Shown: one piece after another, positions 17,028 through 29,103 of the stretch | Layout of the letters: each line of letters starts with the position of its first letter | How positions within the stretch are numbered: position 1 is the stretch's first letter | Assembly: GCF_014640555.1 (NCBI RefSeq) | Contig: NZ_BMHE01000010.1 | Coordinates: 62,001 to 126,000 of the forward strand | DNA length: 64,000 bases | Source of the DNA: Paenibacillus marchantiophytorum | GTDB lineage: Bacteria; Bacillota; Bacilli; Paenibacillales; NBRC-103111 | Direction of reading: 5' to 3' | Notes under the pieces: generated by a model | What the model saw: only the letters and a program-made list of their open reading frames with translations | Told to the model about the DNA's origin: nothing | The model's database searches: none | Position numbers and translations under genes: made by a program

Positions 17028-20000
17028 ATGGGTCACGAAGGAGGATTGGACAACATTCCAGCAATGGAAGGAATCGAATTACGGAAGTTGATGAATGGGA
17101 CTACAATCGATATTTCTTCTTTTCTGCAAATCGCCCTAACACTGACGAATGTGGTCTATACCTACCACAAACGGGATACGATTATCGGGAATTTGAACCC
17201 GGCAGGCGTTCTAATTCAGTTAGAGAGAAAGCTTGCCGAGCTTACCGATATTCGAATAACTGATTACGCTTACCTTTCTCCGGAACAAACGGGCAGGATC
17301 AATCGTAGCCCGGAGAGGCGTAGCGACTTATATGCGTTAGGGATGATTTTATACGAAATGCTTGCAGGGAGCCTGCCATTTCGAGCACAGAATAAGGAAC
17401 AATGGGTGCATGCCCATCTTGCAATGATGCCAATTCCTCTGAGCAGGCTACGTCCGGAAATTACGGGCCCTCTCGAAGGTATGATTATGAAACTTTTGTC
17501 GAAGATGCCCGAGGAACGCTATCAGAGCGCTCACGGTGTGATAGTCGATTTACAACGGTGTGTCTTTTCTATAGAAGAGACAGGTGGAATTGTTCCCTTC
17601 GAGATTGCCCGTGCAGACGATGACAGCCGCTTTCAGCTCCCGAACAGCCTCTTCGGACGCGAGGCGGAGGAGGTTCAGCTCTCCAAAGCTCTGGAACAGG
17701 CTCGTGCCGGCGGATGCGCATTTGTAATGGTGTCTGGAGGGGCAGGTAGCGGTAAGACCGCGCTCGTTCATCAGCTTCAAGGTTCTGTTATACGGACAGG
17801 TGGCCGCTTCATTGCGGGCAAATGCGATCTGATGAATCGGGATATTCCGTTCTCGCCGATCCTAGAAGCGCTTCGTAGATTGATTTGGCAAGTGTGGAGC
17901 GAATCTCCAGAATCCATCGCAAGACTTAAAGTACGGTTAATGGAGGCATTAGGCCGCGGAGCGGGTGTTATTGCACAACTATTACCGGAAGCGGAGAAGC
18001 TCCTTGGTAATCTTCCTTCGGTAGAACGGCTGGGTCCTGCAGAAGCGGCCATTCGTTTCCGTCTGCTGCTTCCTATTTTCATACAAGTATTTGCGGACAG
18101 CGGACATCCCCTTGTACTCTTTCTGGACGATCTACAATGGGCGGATCCTGCTACGATGGATGCCCTTCGTACGGTTGCACAAGACCCCACCTTACATAGT
18201 TTATTATTGTTAGGTGCATTCCGGGAAGAGGCAGCACCGCACCAGATAGCGACCGAAGATCCCCGAGCAACGGCAACCGCATGGATAGAAAATTCATTCC
18301 CGCGGCATAAGACTTCAACTTCGCTTAGTGTGCAGCATATTGCGCTCGATCCTCTGACCTATATCGACGTTAGACAATTCGTATCGCATATCGTTAAGGA
18401 AAATTCCGCTCGCATCCGAATGTTAGCGGAGTCTTTATACCACCGAACAGGTGGTAACCCGCTCTATCTACACCGTCTTCTGGACAGTTTGTACCGTGAA
18501 AAAAAACTATATTATGACGAGGAGAAATCCAATTGGGCCTGGGATACAGCAGTAGTTAAGCAAATATCCGAAGATCCTGACATTCTGCTTTTAGTCGGTA
18601 CTCGTATCCGCATGCTGCCATCCGATACCATTGAACTGCTAGCCGTAGCGGCGGCTATCGGGCATCGATTCCGATTGTCGGCGGTCGCTGTGGCAAGCGG
18701 GCACTCTATGATTTATGCGAACCGGCTTTTACGCGTAGTCGAGGAAGAAGGGTTAATCTCGCAGGAGAATGATTCCAACGAAGCGGATACAGACGAAGTT
18801 TACTATACTTTTCTGCATGACCGAGTGCAGCAAGCCGCTTATCAGACGGTTCACGAAACGCAACAAGCAGATCTGCACCTCAAGATCGGACGTTCATTGG
18901 GCAATCTGGCATCGGATAGCTCGGACGATTGGTTGTTTGATCGGGTCTATCACTTGAATCTGGGCAGCGAACGAATGACAAGCCAAGCGGAGAAGAGGGA
19001 GCTAGCTGCTTATAATCTCCAAGCCGCTTTGAAGTCGAAGGCTTCCACGGCTTTTGCCACCGCCAAGAACTTCCTGGAAAAAGGCTTGCGTCTTGTCGAG
19101 AATGATGAGCAGGGGCAGAATTCGCTGGCGTATCGTTTAATGCTGGCGCTGCCCGTGTGCGAATATATGTGCGGAAGCGTCGACCGCGCGGAAGAGTTGC
19201 TCGATCAGCTACTGCTCCGCACCGTGGGTGTGGTAGAGCGCTCCCGTATTTACCTGATTCAAATCTCCATGTATGCCTATCTCAAAAGAGATAGAACGGC
19301 TGTTGCTATTGGATTCAAGGCGCTTGAGGAAATCGGATTTCTGGTGCCGAAGAAACCCTCAAATGCCTTAATCAAGGAAGAATTGCACCTGTTACAGATC
19401 GCTATGGCTAATATGCTTAACGAACCGGAGCTTGTGCCAAGCGATGATCCCCATCACCTCGCAATGTCCAATCTGGTCATGGCGATATCGACATCGGTAT
19501 TTTTATTAAGTAATGAACGGTCCGTCGTGTTATTATCCAGATTTATTCGATTTAGCTTGAAGGTTGGAAAAGGAAGTAGCGAGGCTTTTGCATTTATCCT
19601 CGCGTTTTACGGTGTCATCATTCTTGGAAATAAGAGCGTTGCAGCCCCAATAAGTCGTCAGTGCATGGATGCTGCGTTCCGAATAGCGTCATCTTTCGAA
19701 AGTACGGATTTGTTATGCAAGCTGAGCTACTTCAGGGGAATCGCTAGACTACTACACCAACCGGAAGAAAGTATCGCGCATTTCGAGCAATCGATGCGTT
19801 ATGGAATGGAATCCGCGAATTTGGTCTTTGTTAGCCTAGTGGCGTTTACATGTGCGGTCACCCATACTGGAGATTTACATACATTGTCTGCACGGATAAC
19901 GAAATATGAAGATCTGTCAAGGCAGCTTCTAGATGAGGTCGCGAAGAACGCTTTTCGTATCTCGCGGTGGTATATCGCCCAATTGCAGGGAGGTGACGGG

Positions 20001-21455
20001 GAGGGCGAGGGCGTTGTATTGCCGGTGCAGAATGATGGATTAAAGGGGACTATGAATAACGAAGTTTCTTATATATGTAGCTGTAAAATAGAGATTGCTT
20101 ATTTGTTCGGACGGTACAAGGAAGCCCTGGAATGGATAGAACAAGGGGAGTTCAATACCGCCAGACAGAATTGGTTACAAGCTCGCAAGCAACATGTTTA
20201 TCATGCGCTTACGCTTGCCGCTAGATATGCTGAAGCGCCGACGGTGGAACGGACAGGTATTCGGGCTAAGCTGAAGAAGTTATTGTCGGTCATGAAGCAA
20301 TGGTCTGGATACTATGGACAGAACACTCCGGTTTGTCTGCTCGTCTCGGCCGAGTTGTACAGGATTGATGGGAATTCGGTCGCTGCCGCCAAAGGATACG
20401 ATGATGCGATCCGCGAAGCGCGAAGCCAAAAAGACAAATTAATGGAAGCGGTAGCTTGCGAACGAGCTTCCGTATTCTATAGGGAAGCGGGAAGCAGGAA
20501 CGGAGCGGACGTGTTGATGGCGGATGCCTGCATTGCTTATTCGGCGTGGGGGGCTGCTCGCAAAGCACAAAGGTTACGAGAGGATTACCCGGATCTACGG
20601 TTCTCAGGCGCCCAATCGCAATCGCAAGAAGACGGAATGGTGGCTAAAGGATTAGATGGATTTGAAAAGGAGCGCGAGAGGGTACCGACAATCGGCGACG
20701 ATCATGTGTTCATTAGACAAATTTCGGAATGGTCGAGTACGGAAAATAGTGAGGATGTGATGCATCATTTCCTGGAATCGGCAATTCGTTATTCGGGTGC
20801 GGAGAAGGGATACGTGTTAACCAGTCACGAAGAGGGCTTTACGATAGAGGAGCAAGCGGGCGATCATAAGGATGTTCGGAATGAGGCTTCATTCGTAGAG
20901 ACCATCGTACGTTATGTCTCCCGCACTGGGGAACCGGTTGTGCAGGGCGATGCTCCACGAAGCCTATTTACGACGGATGTCTATGCTCATCGCAGTCTCC
21001 CGCTATCCATCCTCTGTACGCCGATTCTTTTTCCGGGACAGTCGCGGTCGTCCGTTCTGTATTTGGAGAATAACCTCCTCGCTGGCGTGTTCTCTACGAA
21101 GACACTAGAGGTGCTAGATCTCATGATCGCCCGAATGGTGTATGTGAGATCATTGAATCATTGGCGTCAACAGACTAGAGATTCAAACGATATCGTTAGT
21201 CCTTCCACATTGTCTGTTCAAGATTCGCTGCTGTTCGTCGAAACGCTGACGACCCGCGAAATGGAAATGTTGTACGCATTGGCGGATGGCTTGTCTAACA
21301 AGGAAATCGCTTATCGGTTTGGGTTAACGGAAGGTACGGTCAAGAGTTACGTGTTCAACTTATACGGTAAGCTTGGGGCGAAACGACGAGCTCAGGCGAT
21401 TGCGCGTGCAAGGGGAATCGGATTATTGGACCAGATATATGGCGTGAATAAATGA
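17028..21455 (+). CDS. Pseudokinase-AAA-TPR-GAF-LuxR giant transcriptional regulator
   Basis: 1475 residues (start uncertain; GAAGGAGG lies inside the first codons, so initiation at ATG 17064 or another nearby codon is possible). Order: truncated Ser/Thr-kinase-like C-lobe (about 30-180, with DYAYLSPEQTGR and SDLYALGMILYEML), AAA/ORC-type ATPase (Walker A GGAGSGKTAL about 237, Walker B LVLFLDDLQWAD about 364), a long TPR-like helical region (about 600-1190), GAF (about 1238-1368) and a LuxR HTH (TTREMEMLYALADGLSNKEI, about 1408-1471). The N-lobe with the ATP lysine is missing, the HRD Asp appears as Asn (GNLNP) and no DFG is visible, so the kinase part should be catalytically dead. It is probably a signal-responsive activator. 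The surface-protein gene 166 bases downstream is the obvious candidate target. Confidence 0.88.
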   Translation: MGHEGGLDNIPAMEGIELRKLMNGTTIDISSFLQIALTLTNVVYTYHKRDTIIGNLNPAGVLIQLERKLAELTDIRITDYAYLSPEQTGRINRSPERRSDLYALGMILYEMLAGSLPFRAQNKEQWVHAHLAMMPIPLSRLRPEITGPLEGMIMKLLSKMPEERYQSAHGVIVDLQRCVFSIEETGGIVPFEIARADDDSRFQLPNSLFGREAEEVQLSKALEQARAGGCAFVMVSGGAGSGKTALVHQLQGSVIRTGGRFIAGKCDLMNRDIPFSPILEALRRLIWQVWSESPESIARLKVRLMEALGRGAGVIAQLLPEAEKLLGNLPSVERLGPAEAAIRFRLLLPIFIQVFADSGHPLVLFLDDLQWADPATMDALRTVAQDPTLHSLLLLGAFREEAAPHQIATEDPRATATAWIENSFPRHKTSTSLSVQHIALDPLTYIDVRQFVSHIVKENSARIRMLAESLYHRTGGNPLYLHRLLDSLYREKKLYYDEEKSNWAWDTAVVKQISEDPDILLLVGTRIRMLPSDTIELLAVAAAIGHRFRLSAVAVASGHSMIYANRLLRVVEEEGLISQENDSNEADTDEVYYTFLHDRVQQAAYQTVHETQQADLHLKIGRSLGNLASDSSDDWLFDRVYHLNLGSERMTSQAEKRELAAYNLQAALKSKASTAFATAKNFLEKGLRLVENDEQGQNSLAYRLMLALPVCEYMCGSVDRAEELLDQLLLRTVGVVERSRIYLIQISMYAYLKRDRTAVAIGFKALEEIGFLVPKKPSNALIKEELHLLQIAMANMLNEPELVPSDDPHHLAMSNLVMAISTSVFLLSNERSVVLLSRFIRFSLKVGKGSSEAFAFILAFYGVIILGNKSVAAPISRQCMDAAFRIASSFESTDLLCKLSYFRGIARLLHQPEESIAHFEQSMRYGMESANLVFVSLVAFTCAVTHTGDLHTLSARITKYEDLSRQLLDEVAKNAFRISRWYIAQLQGGDGEGEGVVLPVQNDGLKGTMNNEVSYICSCKIEIAYLFGRYKEALEWIEQGEFNTARQNWLQARKQHVYHALTLAARYAEAPTVERTGIRAKLKKLLSVMKQWSGYYGQNTPVCLLVSAELYRIDGNSVAAAKGYDDAIREARSQKDKLMEAVACERASVFYREAGSRNGADVLMADACIAYSAWGAARKAQRLREDYPDLRFSGAQSQSQEDGMVAKGLDGFEKERERVPTIGDDHVFIRQISEWSSTENSEDVMHHFLESAIRYSGAEKGYVLTSHEEGFTIEEQAGDHKDVRNEASFVETIVRYVSRTGEPVVQGDAPRSLFTTDVYAHRSLPLSILCTPILFPGQSRSSVLYLENNLLAGVFSTKTLEVLDLMIARMVYVRSLNHWRQQTRDSNDIVSPSTLSVQDSLLFVETLTTREMEMLYALADGLSNKEIAYRFGLTEGTVKSYVFNLYGKLGAKRRAQAIARARGIGLLDQIYGVNK

Positions 21456-21508
21456 TAAGCCAATAATTGGAGCGGACAACTGCTCTATTATTGGCTTATT
21501 TTTTTTTG
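21455..21508 (+). terminator. Intrinsic terminator after the LuxR-type regulator
   Basis: ATAAGCCAATAAT (21455-21467) pairs perfectly with ATTATTGGCTTAT (21487-21499), followed by T9. Confidence 0.9.
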
Positions 21509-21620
21509 CGCAACTAACTTTCGTTAGTACTGTTGAGTTACGTGTAGGATATATACTTGGTCTTCGGATGTAATATTGTGTAATTGTTCGGTAGAAATTA
21601 ATGAGGAGGTTGAAGGGGAT

Positions 21621-24600
21621 ATGTTACGAAGGCGAGTACAGGGTATTAAGAAGTTAATGATTTGTCTACTCACATTGTCGTTGATTTCGCTTGGTACATT
21701 GTCAGTAGGTAATGTTCGGGAAGCGCAAGCTCAATCATTCGGAGATTTTGAGTATTCTTTAGTTGGATCATTTGCCTATATTTCAAATTATGTTGGAGTA
21801 GATGAAGTGGTTACTATCCCTGACAAAGTAGATGGGCATTCTGTAATTGGAATAGGTTATGAAGCCTTTTATTTAAAAAAATTAACGAGTGTGACGATTC
21901 CAGAAGGTGTATTAAGTATAGGTAGGTCTGCATTTGCTGGCAACCTATTAAAGAGTGTGACGATCCCGAACAGTGTAACGACTATAGGAGCATCTGCATT
22001 TCTTCAAAACAAACTTACGAGTGTGACGATTCCAGAGGGCGTAACGAGCATAGAGGAAAGCGCATTTCAGTACAACCAGTTAACTAGTGTGACGATTCCA
22101 GAGGGTGTAACGAGCATAGAGGAAAGCGTATTTCAGTACAACAAATTAGCGAGTGTGACGATTCCGAACGGTGTAACGAGTATAGGCGATCGTGCATTTG
22201 AGTATAACCAATTAGCAAGCGTGACGATTCCGAACAATGTAACGAGTATAGGCAATGAAGCATTTTCGAATTGCAAATTAACGAGTGTGACGATCCCGAA
22301 CAGTGTAACGAGTATAGGGGGAAATGCATTTAGTCATAACCAATTAACGAGTGTGACGATTCCGGAGCGTGTAAAGAGCATAGAGGGTAATGTATTTTCG
22401 TATAATCAGTTAACGAGTGTGACAATTCCGAACGGTGTGACGAGTATAGGCGAAAATGCATTTAGTCATAACCAATTAACGAGTGTGTCGATTTCGGAGA
22501 ATGTAAAGAGCATAGAGGGTAGTGCATTTTCTAATAATGAATTAACGAGTGTGACAATTCCGAACGGTGTGACGAGTATAGGAGGAAATGCATTTCAGTA
22601 CAACAAATTAACAAGTGTGTCGATTCCAGGGAGTGTAACGAGTATAGGAGAATATGCATTTCAATATAACCAATTAAAGAGTGTGACAATTCCGGTTGGT
22701 GTAACAAGTATAGGAGAATATGCATTTCAGTATAACCAATTGACGAGTGCGACGATTCCGGTTGGTGTAACGAGCATAGGCAATCATGCATTTTCTTTTA
22801 ACCAATTAACGAGTGTGACGATTGCGAATAGTGTGACGAATATAGGCAAATTTTCATTTTATCATAACCAATTAACGAGTGTCACGATCCCAAGCAGTGT
22901 AACGAGCATAGGAGAATATGCATTTAGTACGAACCTATTAACAAGTATTATTGTTGAAGGGGATTCAACCACAATAGGAGATACAGCGTTCAGTGGTAAT
23001 CCAAACAGTACGATAATAGCGTTTGATCCTTCCCCCGCGAAGAACAATGCGAATAATTTTGGGTATCCATACCTCAATATTTTGTCTGCGGGAGTTAGTT
23101 ATTCTCCTAATGGTGAATCCGTGGGTAAGCAATCGATGTCAACAAAGGTATCGGTAGCTATTCCTGATTCCATACTATCAGCCCATACGTATTACCAATG
23201 GTCATCAACGGAAACGGTACCAGAGGGGCCGAACGGGGGATGGGTAACGTTCACGAGCAAGGATTCCATTCCTACGCCTCCTGCTGCAGGTACGTGGTAT
23301 CTGTACGTTCGAGTAGACGATCAGAATGAGAATCATACAGTCGGTTATTCCCATTCCAAAGCGTTTAAAGTTACTAATGCCTTGCTGCTGAGCGCACCGA
23401 CGAATGTAATTGCGACCGCAGGTAATGGAACGGCGACGATTAGCTTCAATGCCCCAGTGAGTGACGGCGGTAGCGCGATCACGGGCTATACGGTTACGTC
23501 CAATCCGGGGGGATTCACAGGAACTTCTGCAACTGCGAGTCCGATCACAGTCACGGGACTGACGAATGGAACGGCGTATACGTTCACGGTAGTTGCGAAG
23601 AATGGTGCAGGCGATTCGGCGGCATCAGCAGCATCGGCTAGCGTCACACCCAATACGAAGGTAGTGCCAGGCGCGCCAACGAATGTAAAAGCGATCGCAG
23701 GCAAAGAAGCAGCAACGGTTAGCTTCAATGCCCCGGTGAGTGATGGCGGTAGCGCGATCACGGGCTATACGGTTACGTCCAAACCGGGAGGATTCACAGG
23801 AACCTCTACAACGGCGAGTCCGATCATAGTCAGAGGACTGGAGTTTGGAACGGCATATACGTTCACGGTAGTTGCGACGAATGCTGTAGGCGATTCGGCG
23901 GCATCAGTAGCATCGGCTAGCGTGACAGCCAATTCGAAGACATGGCCAAGCGCGCCGTGGGATGTAAGAGCGACCGCAGGTAAAGGAACGGCGACGGTTA
24001 GCTTCGAAGTCCCAACGGATGATGGCGGGAGTGCGATCACGGGCTATACGGTTACGTCTAATCCGGGGGGATTCACAGGGACCTCTGTAACTGCGGGTCC
24101 GATCACAGTCACGGGACTGACGAATGGAACGGCGTATACGTTCACGGTAGTCGCGAAGAATGCGATAGGAACCTCGGCGGCATCGGTCCCATCAGAACGT
24201 GTGATCCCTAGCGCAAATGAGGATTATACGTATGAATTAAATGCGATGCTAATGGCGACGATTACAGGTTATCGCGGAGTAGATAAAGTGGTTAATATCC
24301 CTGCTGAATTAGATGGGCATGCTGTAGTCGCATTAGGCCGGCAAGTATTTATGGGTAAAGATGTATCGAAGGTCACGATTCCGGTGGGTATAACGAGTAT
24401 AGGAGAATTTGCATTTTATAACTCCCAATTAACGAGTGTGACAATTCCGGTGGGTGTAACGAGTATAGAGCAATTTTCATTTTATGGCACCCAATTAACG
24501 AATGTAACGATTCCGGGAAGTGTAACGAGTATAGGAAAACTTGCATTTGCTAACTCCCAATTAACGAGTGTGACGCTTTCGGAGGGTGTTACTAGTATAG

Positions 24601-27600
24601 GAGAGAGTGCATTTTCTGATAACCAATTAACAAGCGTCACGATCCCGAACAGTGTAACGAGTATAGGCAATAGTGCATTCATTACTAATAAATTAACAAG
24701 CGTCACAATCCCGAACAGTGTAACGAGTATAGGACAATCTGCTTTTAAATATAATCGATTAACAAGTGTGACGCTTTCGGAGGGTGTTACTAGTATAGGC
24801 AGGGAAGCATTTTCTAATAACCAATTAACGAGTGTCACGTTCCCAAGCAGTATGAAGAGTATAGGTCTTAGTGCATTTGAGTACAACCGTTTTACAAGCG
24901 TGAGAATTCCAAAAAGTGTAGAGAGCGTAGGTATTTATGCTTTTGAAAATAATAGCCTATTAACAAGTGTTATTATTGAAGGGGATTCAACTGCAATAGG
25001 GGCTCTAGCATTCGGATTTAATTCAGGCAGAAAAGGTACGATGATAGGGTTTAATCCTTCTACCGCGAAGGATTATGCTAATAATACTTGGTATCCTTTC
25101 GTTAATATTTTGTCTGCGGGAGTCAGCTTTTCTCCAAACGGTGAATCCGTGGGAAAACAATCTGTGTCAACAAAGGTAACGGCAGCCATTCCTGATTCCA
25201 CACAATCAGCCCGAACTTATTACCAATGGTCATCAACGGAAACGGTACTAGAGTGGCCGAACGCGGGATGGGTAGCGTTCACGAGCGAAGATTCCATTAC
25301 TACACCTCATACTGTAGGTACGTGGTATTTGCACGTTCGTGTTGACGACCAGAATGCAAGTCATGTAGCAGGATATTCTTATTCAAAAGCGTTTAAAGTT
25401 GTTGTTGTGCCGAGCGCTCCGACGAATGTAACGGCGAAGGCAGGGAATGGAGCAGCAACAGTTAGCTTCGACGCCCCAGCGAGTAATGGAGGAAATGCGA
25501 TCACAGGCTATACGGTCACGTCCAGTCCGGGAGGATTCACAGGAACTTCTGCATCCGTGAGTCCGATCACAGTGACGGGACTGACGAATGGAACAGCGTA
25601 TACGTTCACGGTAGTCGCGAAGAATGGTGCAGGCGATTCCGCGTCATCGGAGGCGTCATCGAGCGTTACACCAACTGCGCCGATTGTTGTCGTGCCAGAT
25701 GCTCCAACGAATGTAACAGCGATTTCAGGTGATGGAGAAGCGACGGTTAGCTTTGACGCCCCAGCGAGTGATGGAGGAAGTGCGATCACGCAATATACGG
25801 TCACGTCCAGTCCGGGAGGATTTACAGGAACTTCTGAAACCGCGGGTTTGATCACAATCACGGGACTGACGAATGGAACGGCGTATACGTTCACGGTAGT
25901 CGCGAGGAATATTATAGGCGACTCCGCTGCATCGGCGAGTGAGACGCCCGTTGTGCCGAGCGGTGCGCCGAGCGCCCCAAGGAATGTAAGGGTGAGTGCA
26001 GGGAATGGAGAAGCGACAGTCAGCTTTGACGCCCCAGTCAGTGATGGCGGTAGTGAGATCTTCTACTATAAAGTCGCATCCGATCCGGGAAGATTCATAG
26101 GAACTTCTATGACCGCGAGTCCGATCACAGTGACAGGACTGACGAATGGAACTTCATATACATTCGTAGTATACGTAGAGAATTATGCAGGCTATTCGGC
26201 AATATCGGAGGCGTCAGCGAGTGTTACACCGACTGCACCGATTGTTGTGCCGAGTGCACCAGGCATGCCAACGAATGTAACGGCGACCGCAGGTAACGGA
26301 ACGGCAACGGTTAGCTTCGACGCCCCAGCGAGTGATGGCGGGAGTGCGATTACGCTTTACACGGTTACGTCCAGTCCAGGGGGATTCACGAAAACTTCTG
26401 TAACCGCAAGTCCCGTTACGTTTACGGGACTGACGAATGGAACGGCGTATACGTTCAAGGTAGTCGCGAAGAACGGTGCAGGCGATTCGGCGGCATCGGT
26501 GGCGTCAGCGAGTGTTACACCGACTGCGCCGATTGTTGTGCCGATTGCACCAGGCACGCCAACGAATGTAACGGCGACCGCAGGTAATGGAACGGCAACG
26601 GTTAGCTTCAACGCCCCGGCGAATGATGGCGGGAGTGCGATTACGCTTTACACGGTTACGTCCAGTCCAGGGGGATTCACGAAAACTTCTATAACCGCAA
26701 GTCCCGTTACGTTTACGGGACTGACGAATGGAACGGCGTATACGTTCAAGGTAGTCGCGAAGAACGGTGCAGGCGATTCGGCGGCATCGGTGGCGTCAGC
26801 GAGTGTTACACCGACTGCGGCGATTGTTGTGCCGAGTGCACCAGGCATGCCAACGAATGTAACGGCGACCGCAGGTAACGGAACGGCAACGGTTAGCTTC
26901 GACACCCCAGCGAGTGATGGCGGAAGTGCAATTACGGGCTATACGGTTACGTCCAGTCCGGGAGGATTCACGGGAACTTCTGCAACCGCGAGTCCGATCA
27001 CAGTCAGGGGACTGACGAATGGAACGGCGTATACGTTCACAGTAGTTGCGACGAATGGTGTAGGCGACTCCGCGGCATCATTGGCATCAGTGAGTGTGAC
27101 GCCGATTAGTGTGCCAGTTGTGCCAGGAGCGCCAACGAATGTAACAGCGACCGCAGGGAATGGAGCAGCGACCGTCAGCTTTGACGCACCGGTCAGTGAT
27201 GGCGGTAGTGCGATCATGCTGTATACAGCCAAGTCAAGTCCGGGAGGATTTACAGGAACCTCTGCAACTGCGAGTCCGATTACAGTCACGGGACTGACGT
27301 ATGGCACGGCATATACGTTCACGGTAATTGCGACAAATGTAGTAGGCGACTCCGCGGCATCGGTGGCATCGGCGAGTGTGACACCCGTTGCGCCGATCGG
27401 TGTCGGTGTGCCGAGCGCTCCGAGGAATGTAACGGCGAGCGCAGGTAATGGCAAGGCAACGGTTAGCTTCGACGCACCGTTGAACGATGGCGGTAGTGCA
27501 ATCACGGGGTATACGGTCACGTCCAATCCGGGAGGATTCACAGGAACCTCAGCAACCGCGAGTTCGATCACAGTCACGGGACTGACGAACGGCACGGAAT

Positions 27601-28739
27601 ATACGTTCACGGTAGTTGCGAAGAATGGGGTCGGATCAAGCGCAGCGTCCGCTCCGTCCAAGGCTGTTATGCCAAGAGGCAGTGGAGGTAGCGGCGGTTC
27701 GGGCGGTTCTGGTGGAAGCGGTGGAAATGGCGGAAGCTCCAACATTGACCCGATTCGCTCAACAAACGGGAATCTTACGCTTCCGTTAGGAAAACTTGGC
27801 GAGATGAGCTTGGATGGGAAGATCCTCATTACTGTTCCAGCTAATGCTTCAGACAAAGAATTGAAGATAACGATAGAAGAATTAAGTGAGATTCCTGGCA
27901 TGCTGGCGAATCATGAGGTGCTGGCAAGCTCTATATTCGAGATTCTAAAGAATTACTCGGGCAATTTTAGTAAACCGGTGACATTGACTTTTACCTTTGA
28001 CCCGACCAAGGTAAAGGATAATCAAACAATAGCCTTGTTCTATTATGATGAAGGAAAGAAGGCTTGGGTAGAAGTTCCTGGAGGCAAGATCGACGGGAAC
28101 CAGATCCGCGTAGAGGTTAACCATTTTACGAAGTTCGCGGTGCTTGTAGTGGATAAAAAGTCGGGCTTGCCCATCGTAGCGACTGAGTCCACGGAAGTTA
28201 ACTTTAGCGACATCGTCGGTCATTGGGCGGAAGAGACAATCAAACAAGCGGTGCGGCAGGGAATCGTTAATGGCTACACGGATGGCAGCTTTAAACCGGA
28301 CGCAACGATTACGCGTGCAGAATTCGTTACGATGCTAATGAATGCATGGAAGCCTTCAAATGGAAACACAACGTTAAGCTTCACCGATACGAATGAGATT
28401 CCTACTTGGGCGAAGAAAGCGATCACTCAAGCTGTAGAATCCGGCATCTTGTCAGGCTACACAGATGGTAGCTTTCGCCCGGACGGGAACATTGCGCGGA
28501 TGGAAATGGCGATGATGATTGCTAAGGCGTATGGCGCGAAGATCCCAACGGATGTCGCGACTGGCTTCTCCGATGAAAGCGAGATTCCAGAGTGGGCCAA
28601 GGGAGCGGTGTTCATGATTAAACAGATAGGCATCGTCAAAGGACGCGACGGTAACCAGTTCGCACCTAAAGAAACGGTAACACGTGCCGAAGCTGTAACG
28701 GTGATCATGAACCTGCTTCATGTGAAGAAAATCGAATAG
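21621..28739 (+). CDS. Giant SLH-anchored surface protein with BspA-LRR and FN3 repeats
   Basis: About 2372 residues. Start 21621 (MLRRRVQG) has AGGAGG and GAAGGGG upstream and yields a clean signal peptide ending AQAQ near residue 38; a longer frame from 21576 spoils it. Layout: about 17 LRR_5 (BspA-like) 22-residue repeats [18 protein letters not shown] (about 60-457), an Ig-like segment (489-585), 3 FN3 domains (590-863), about 10 more LRR_5 repeats (867-1130), a second copy of the Ig-like segment (1165-1260), 8 FN3 domains (1262-2017), a Gly/Ser linker (2020-2042), a beta domain ending [10 protein letters not shown], and three SLH domains (2193-2371). SLH domains bind pyruvylated cell-wall polymer. 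The rest is expected to be an adhesin or matrix protein. Own terminator downstream. Confidence 0.93.
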   Translation: MLRRRVQGIKKLMICLLTLSLISLGTLSVGNVREAQAQSFGDFEYSLVGSFAYISNYVGVDEVVTIPDKVDGHSVIGIGYEAFYLKKLTSVTIPEGVLSIGRSAFAGNLLKSVTIPNSVTTIGASAFLQNKLTSVTIPEGVTSIEESAFQYNQLTSVTIPEGVTSIEESVFQYNKLASVTIPNGVTSIGDRAFEYNQLASVTIPNNVTSIGNEAFSNCKLTSVTIPNSVTSIGGNAFSHNQLTSVTIPERVKSIEGNVFSYNQLTSVTIPNGVTSIGENAFSHNQLTSVSISENVKSIEGSAFSNNELTSVTIPNGVTSIGGNAFQYNKLTSVSIPGSVTSIGEYAFQYNQLKSVTIPVGVTSIGEYAFQYNQLTSATIPVGVTSIGNHAFSFNQLTSVTIANSVTNIGKFSFYHNQLTSVTIPSSVTSIGEYAFSTNLLTSIIVEGDSTTIGDTAFSGNPNSTIIAFDPSPAKNNANNFGYPYLNILSAGVSYSPNGESVGKQSMSTKVSVAIPDSILSAHTYYQWSSTETVPEGPNGGWVTFTSKDSIPTPPAAGTWYLYVRVDDQNENHTVGYSHSKAFKVTNALLLSAPTNVIATAGNGTATISFNAPVSDGGSAITGYTVTSNPGGFTGTSATASPITVTGLTNGTAYTFTVVAKNGAGDSAASAASASVTPNTKVVPGAPTNVKAIAGKEAATVSFNAPVSDGGSAITGYTVTSKPGGFTGTSTTASPIIVRGLEFGTAYTFTVVATNAVGDSAASVASASVTANSKTWPSAPWDVRATAGKGTATVSFEVPTDDGGSAITGYTVTSNPGGFTGTSVTAGPITVTGLTNGTAYTFTVVAKNAIGTSAASVPSERVIPSANEDYTYELNAMLMATITGYRGVDKVVNIPAELDGHAVVALGRQVFMGKDVSKVTIPVGITSIGEFAFYNSQLTSVTIPVGVTSIEQFSFYGTQLTNVTIPGSVTSIGKLAFANSQLTSVTLSEGVTSIGESAFSDNQLTSVTIPNSVTSIGNSAFITNKLTSVTIPNSVTSIGQSAFKYNRLTSVTLSEGVTSIGREAFSNNQLTSVTFPSSMKSIGLSAFEYNRFTSVRIPKSVESVGIYAFENNSLLTSVIIEGDSTAIGALAFGFNSGRKGTMIGFNPSTAKDYANNTWYPFVNILSAGVSFSPNGESVGKQSVSTKVTAAIPDSTQSARTYYQWSSTETVLEWPNAGWVAFTSEDSITTPHTVGTWYLHVRVDDQNASHVAGYSYSKAFKVVVVPSAPTNVTAKAGNGAATVSFDAPASNGGNAITGYTVTSSPGGFTGTSASVSPITVTGLTNGTAYTFTVVAKNGAGDSASSEASSSVTPTAPIVVVPDAPTNVTAISGDGEATVSFDAPASDGGSAITQYTVTSSPGGFTGTSETAGLITITGLTNGTAYTFTVVARNIIGDSAASASETPVVPSGAPSAPRNVRVSAGNGEATVSFDAPVSDGGSEIFYYKVASDPGRFIGTSMTASPITVTGLTNGTSYTFVVYVENYAGYSAISEASASVTPTAPIVVPSAPGMPTNVTATAGNGTATVSFDAPASDGGSAITLYTVTSSPGGFTKTSVTASPVTFTGLTNGTAYTFKVVAKNGAGDSAASVASASVTPTAPIVVPIAPGTPTNVTATAGNGTATVSFNAPANDGGSAITLYTVTSSPGGFTKTSITASPVTFTGLTNGTAYTFKVVAKNGAGDSAASVASASVTPTAAIVVPSAPGMPTNVTATAGNGTATVSFDTPASDGGSAITGYTVTSSPGGFTGTSATASPITVRGLTNGTAYTFTVVATNGVGDSAASLASVSVTPISVPVVPGAPTNVTATAGNGAATVSFDAPVSDGGSAIMLYTAKSSPGGFTGTSATASPITVTGLTYGTAYTFTVIATNVVGDSAASVASASVTPVAPIGVGVPSAPRNVTASAGNGKATVSFDAPLNDGGSAITGYTVTSNPGGFTGTSATASSITVTGLTNGTEYTFTVVAKNGVGSSAASAPSKAVMPRGSGGSGGSGGSGGSGGNGGSSNIDPIRSTNGNLTLPLGKLGEMSLDGKILITVPANASDKELKITIEELSEIPGMLANHEVLASSIFEILKNYSGNFSKPVTLTFTFDPTKVKDNQTIALFYYDEGKKAWVEVPGGKIDGNQIRVEVNHFTKFAVLVVDKKSGLPIVATESTEVNFSDIVGHWAEETIKQAVRQGIVNGYTDGSFKPDATITRAEFVTMLMNAWKPSNGNTTLSFTDTNEIPTWAKKAITQAVESGILSGYTDGSFRPDGNIARMEMAMMIAKAYGAKIPTDVATGFSDESEIPEWAKGAVFMIKQIGIVKGRDGNQFAPKETVTRAEAVTVIMNLLHVKKIE
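26250..26831 (+). repeat. Near-identical tandem 291-bp FN3 units
   Basis: Two consecutive FN3 units (from 26250 and 26541) differ at only a few bases, far fewer than between the other FN3 units, and share the unusual variant [17 protein letters not shown]. This marks a recent in-frame duplication or gene-conversion event. The third unit (from about 26832) begins with the same linker and then diverges. Confidence 0.85.
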
Positions 28740-28753
28740 GATTCGAGATATGG

Positions 28754-28781
28754 AGACCTCTAGGCATAGGGGTCTTCTTTA
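28754..28781 (+). terminator. Intrinsic terminator after the surface-protein gene
   Basis: AGACCTCTA (28754-28762) pairs with TAGGGGTCT (28767-28775) over a 4-base loop, followed by a T-rich tract. Confidence 0.8.
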
Positions 28782-28887
28782 TTTTGGCTTTTTAGATGAT
28801 ACCGTGATGGTTAACCGCTCTGCAAGCTCTAACGTTCGGCATGGGTGAAGATCAAGGAAGTGATTGAGTTGTCAGACGTTTTTATTT

Positions 28888-29103
28888 CTAGGAAGTATCC
28901 AAGACACAGCACTCAACACATGTGGAGTGTTGCTCACTGTTGGTCAGGAAAATCCAATGAGGTTCAAATGTAATCACTTTTCCTGTATCAACAACACAAT
29001 CAATCATCTTCTTCAGTATAACCATTGGGTTCGGTACATGAAGTAAAAAGGCATGGCATATTGCAATATCGTACTTTCTTTCCAAAGCAATCTCCTGAAT
29101 GTC
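28888..29103 (-). pseudogene. Fragment of a class I SAM methyltransferase
   Basis: Reading on the minus strand from about 29103, the frame gives ERKYDIAICHAFLLHVPNP then VILKKMIDCVVDTGKVITFE, the post-II region of class I methyltransferases (Asp/HAFLLH followed by the KDGGK-type strand). The SAM-binding GxGxG part and the C-terminal half are missing, and the frame has no start of its own other than a TTG. A decayed piece. Confidence 0.65.

Noticed and set aside
21900..22990. Regular 66-bp periodicity that could suggest a CRISPR or minisatellite
   Set aside because: The period equals 22 codons of the LRR_5 repeat and the frame is fully open; there are no unique spacers between identical repeats.
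22084..24886. Several minus-strand frames opposite the LRR repeats
   Set aside because: Same cause: repeat-driven openness of the antisense frame, with low-complexity products.
26939..27901. 320-codon minus-strand open frame opposite the FN3 repeats
   Set aside because: Mirror of the repetitive plus-strand coding sequence; it repeats with the same ~290-bp period, has no ribosome site and no recognisable family.
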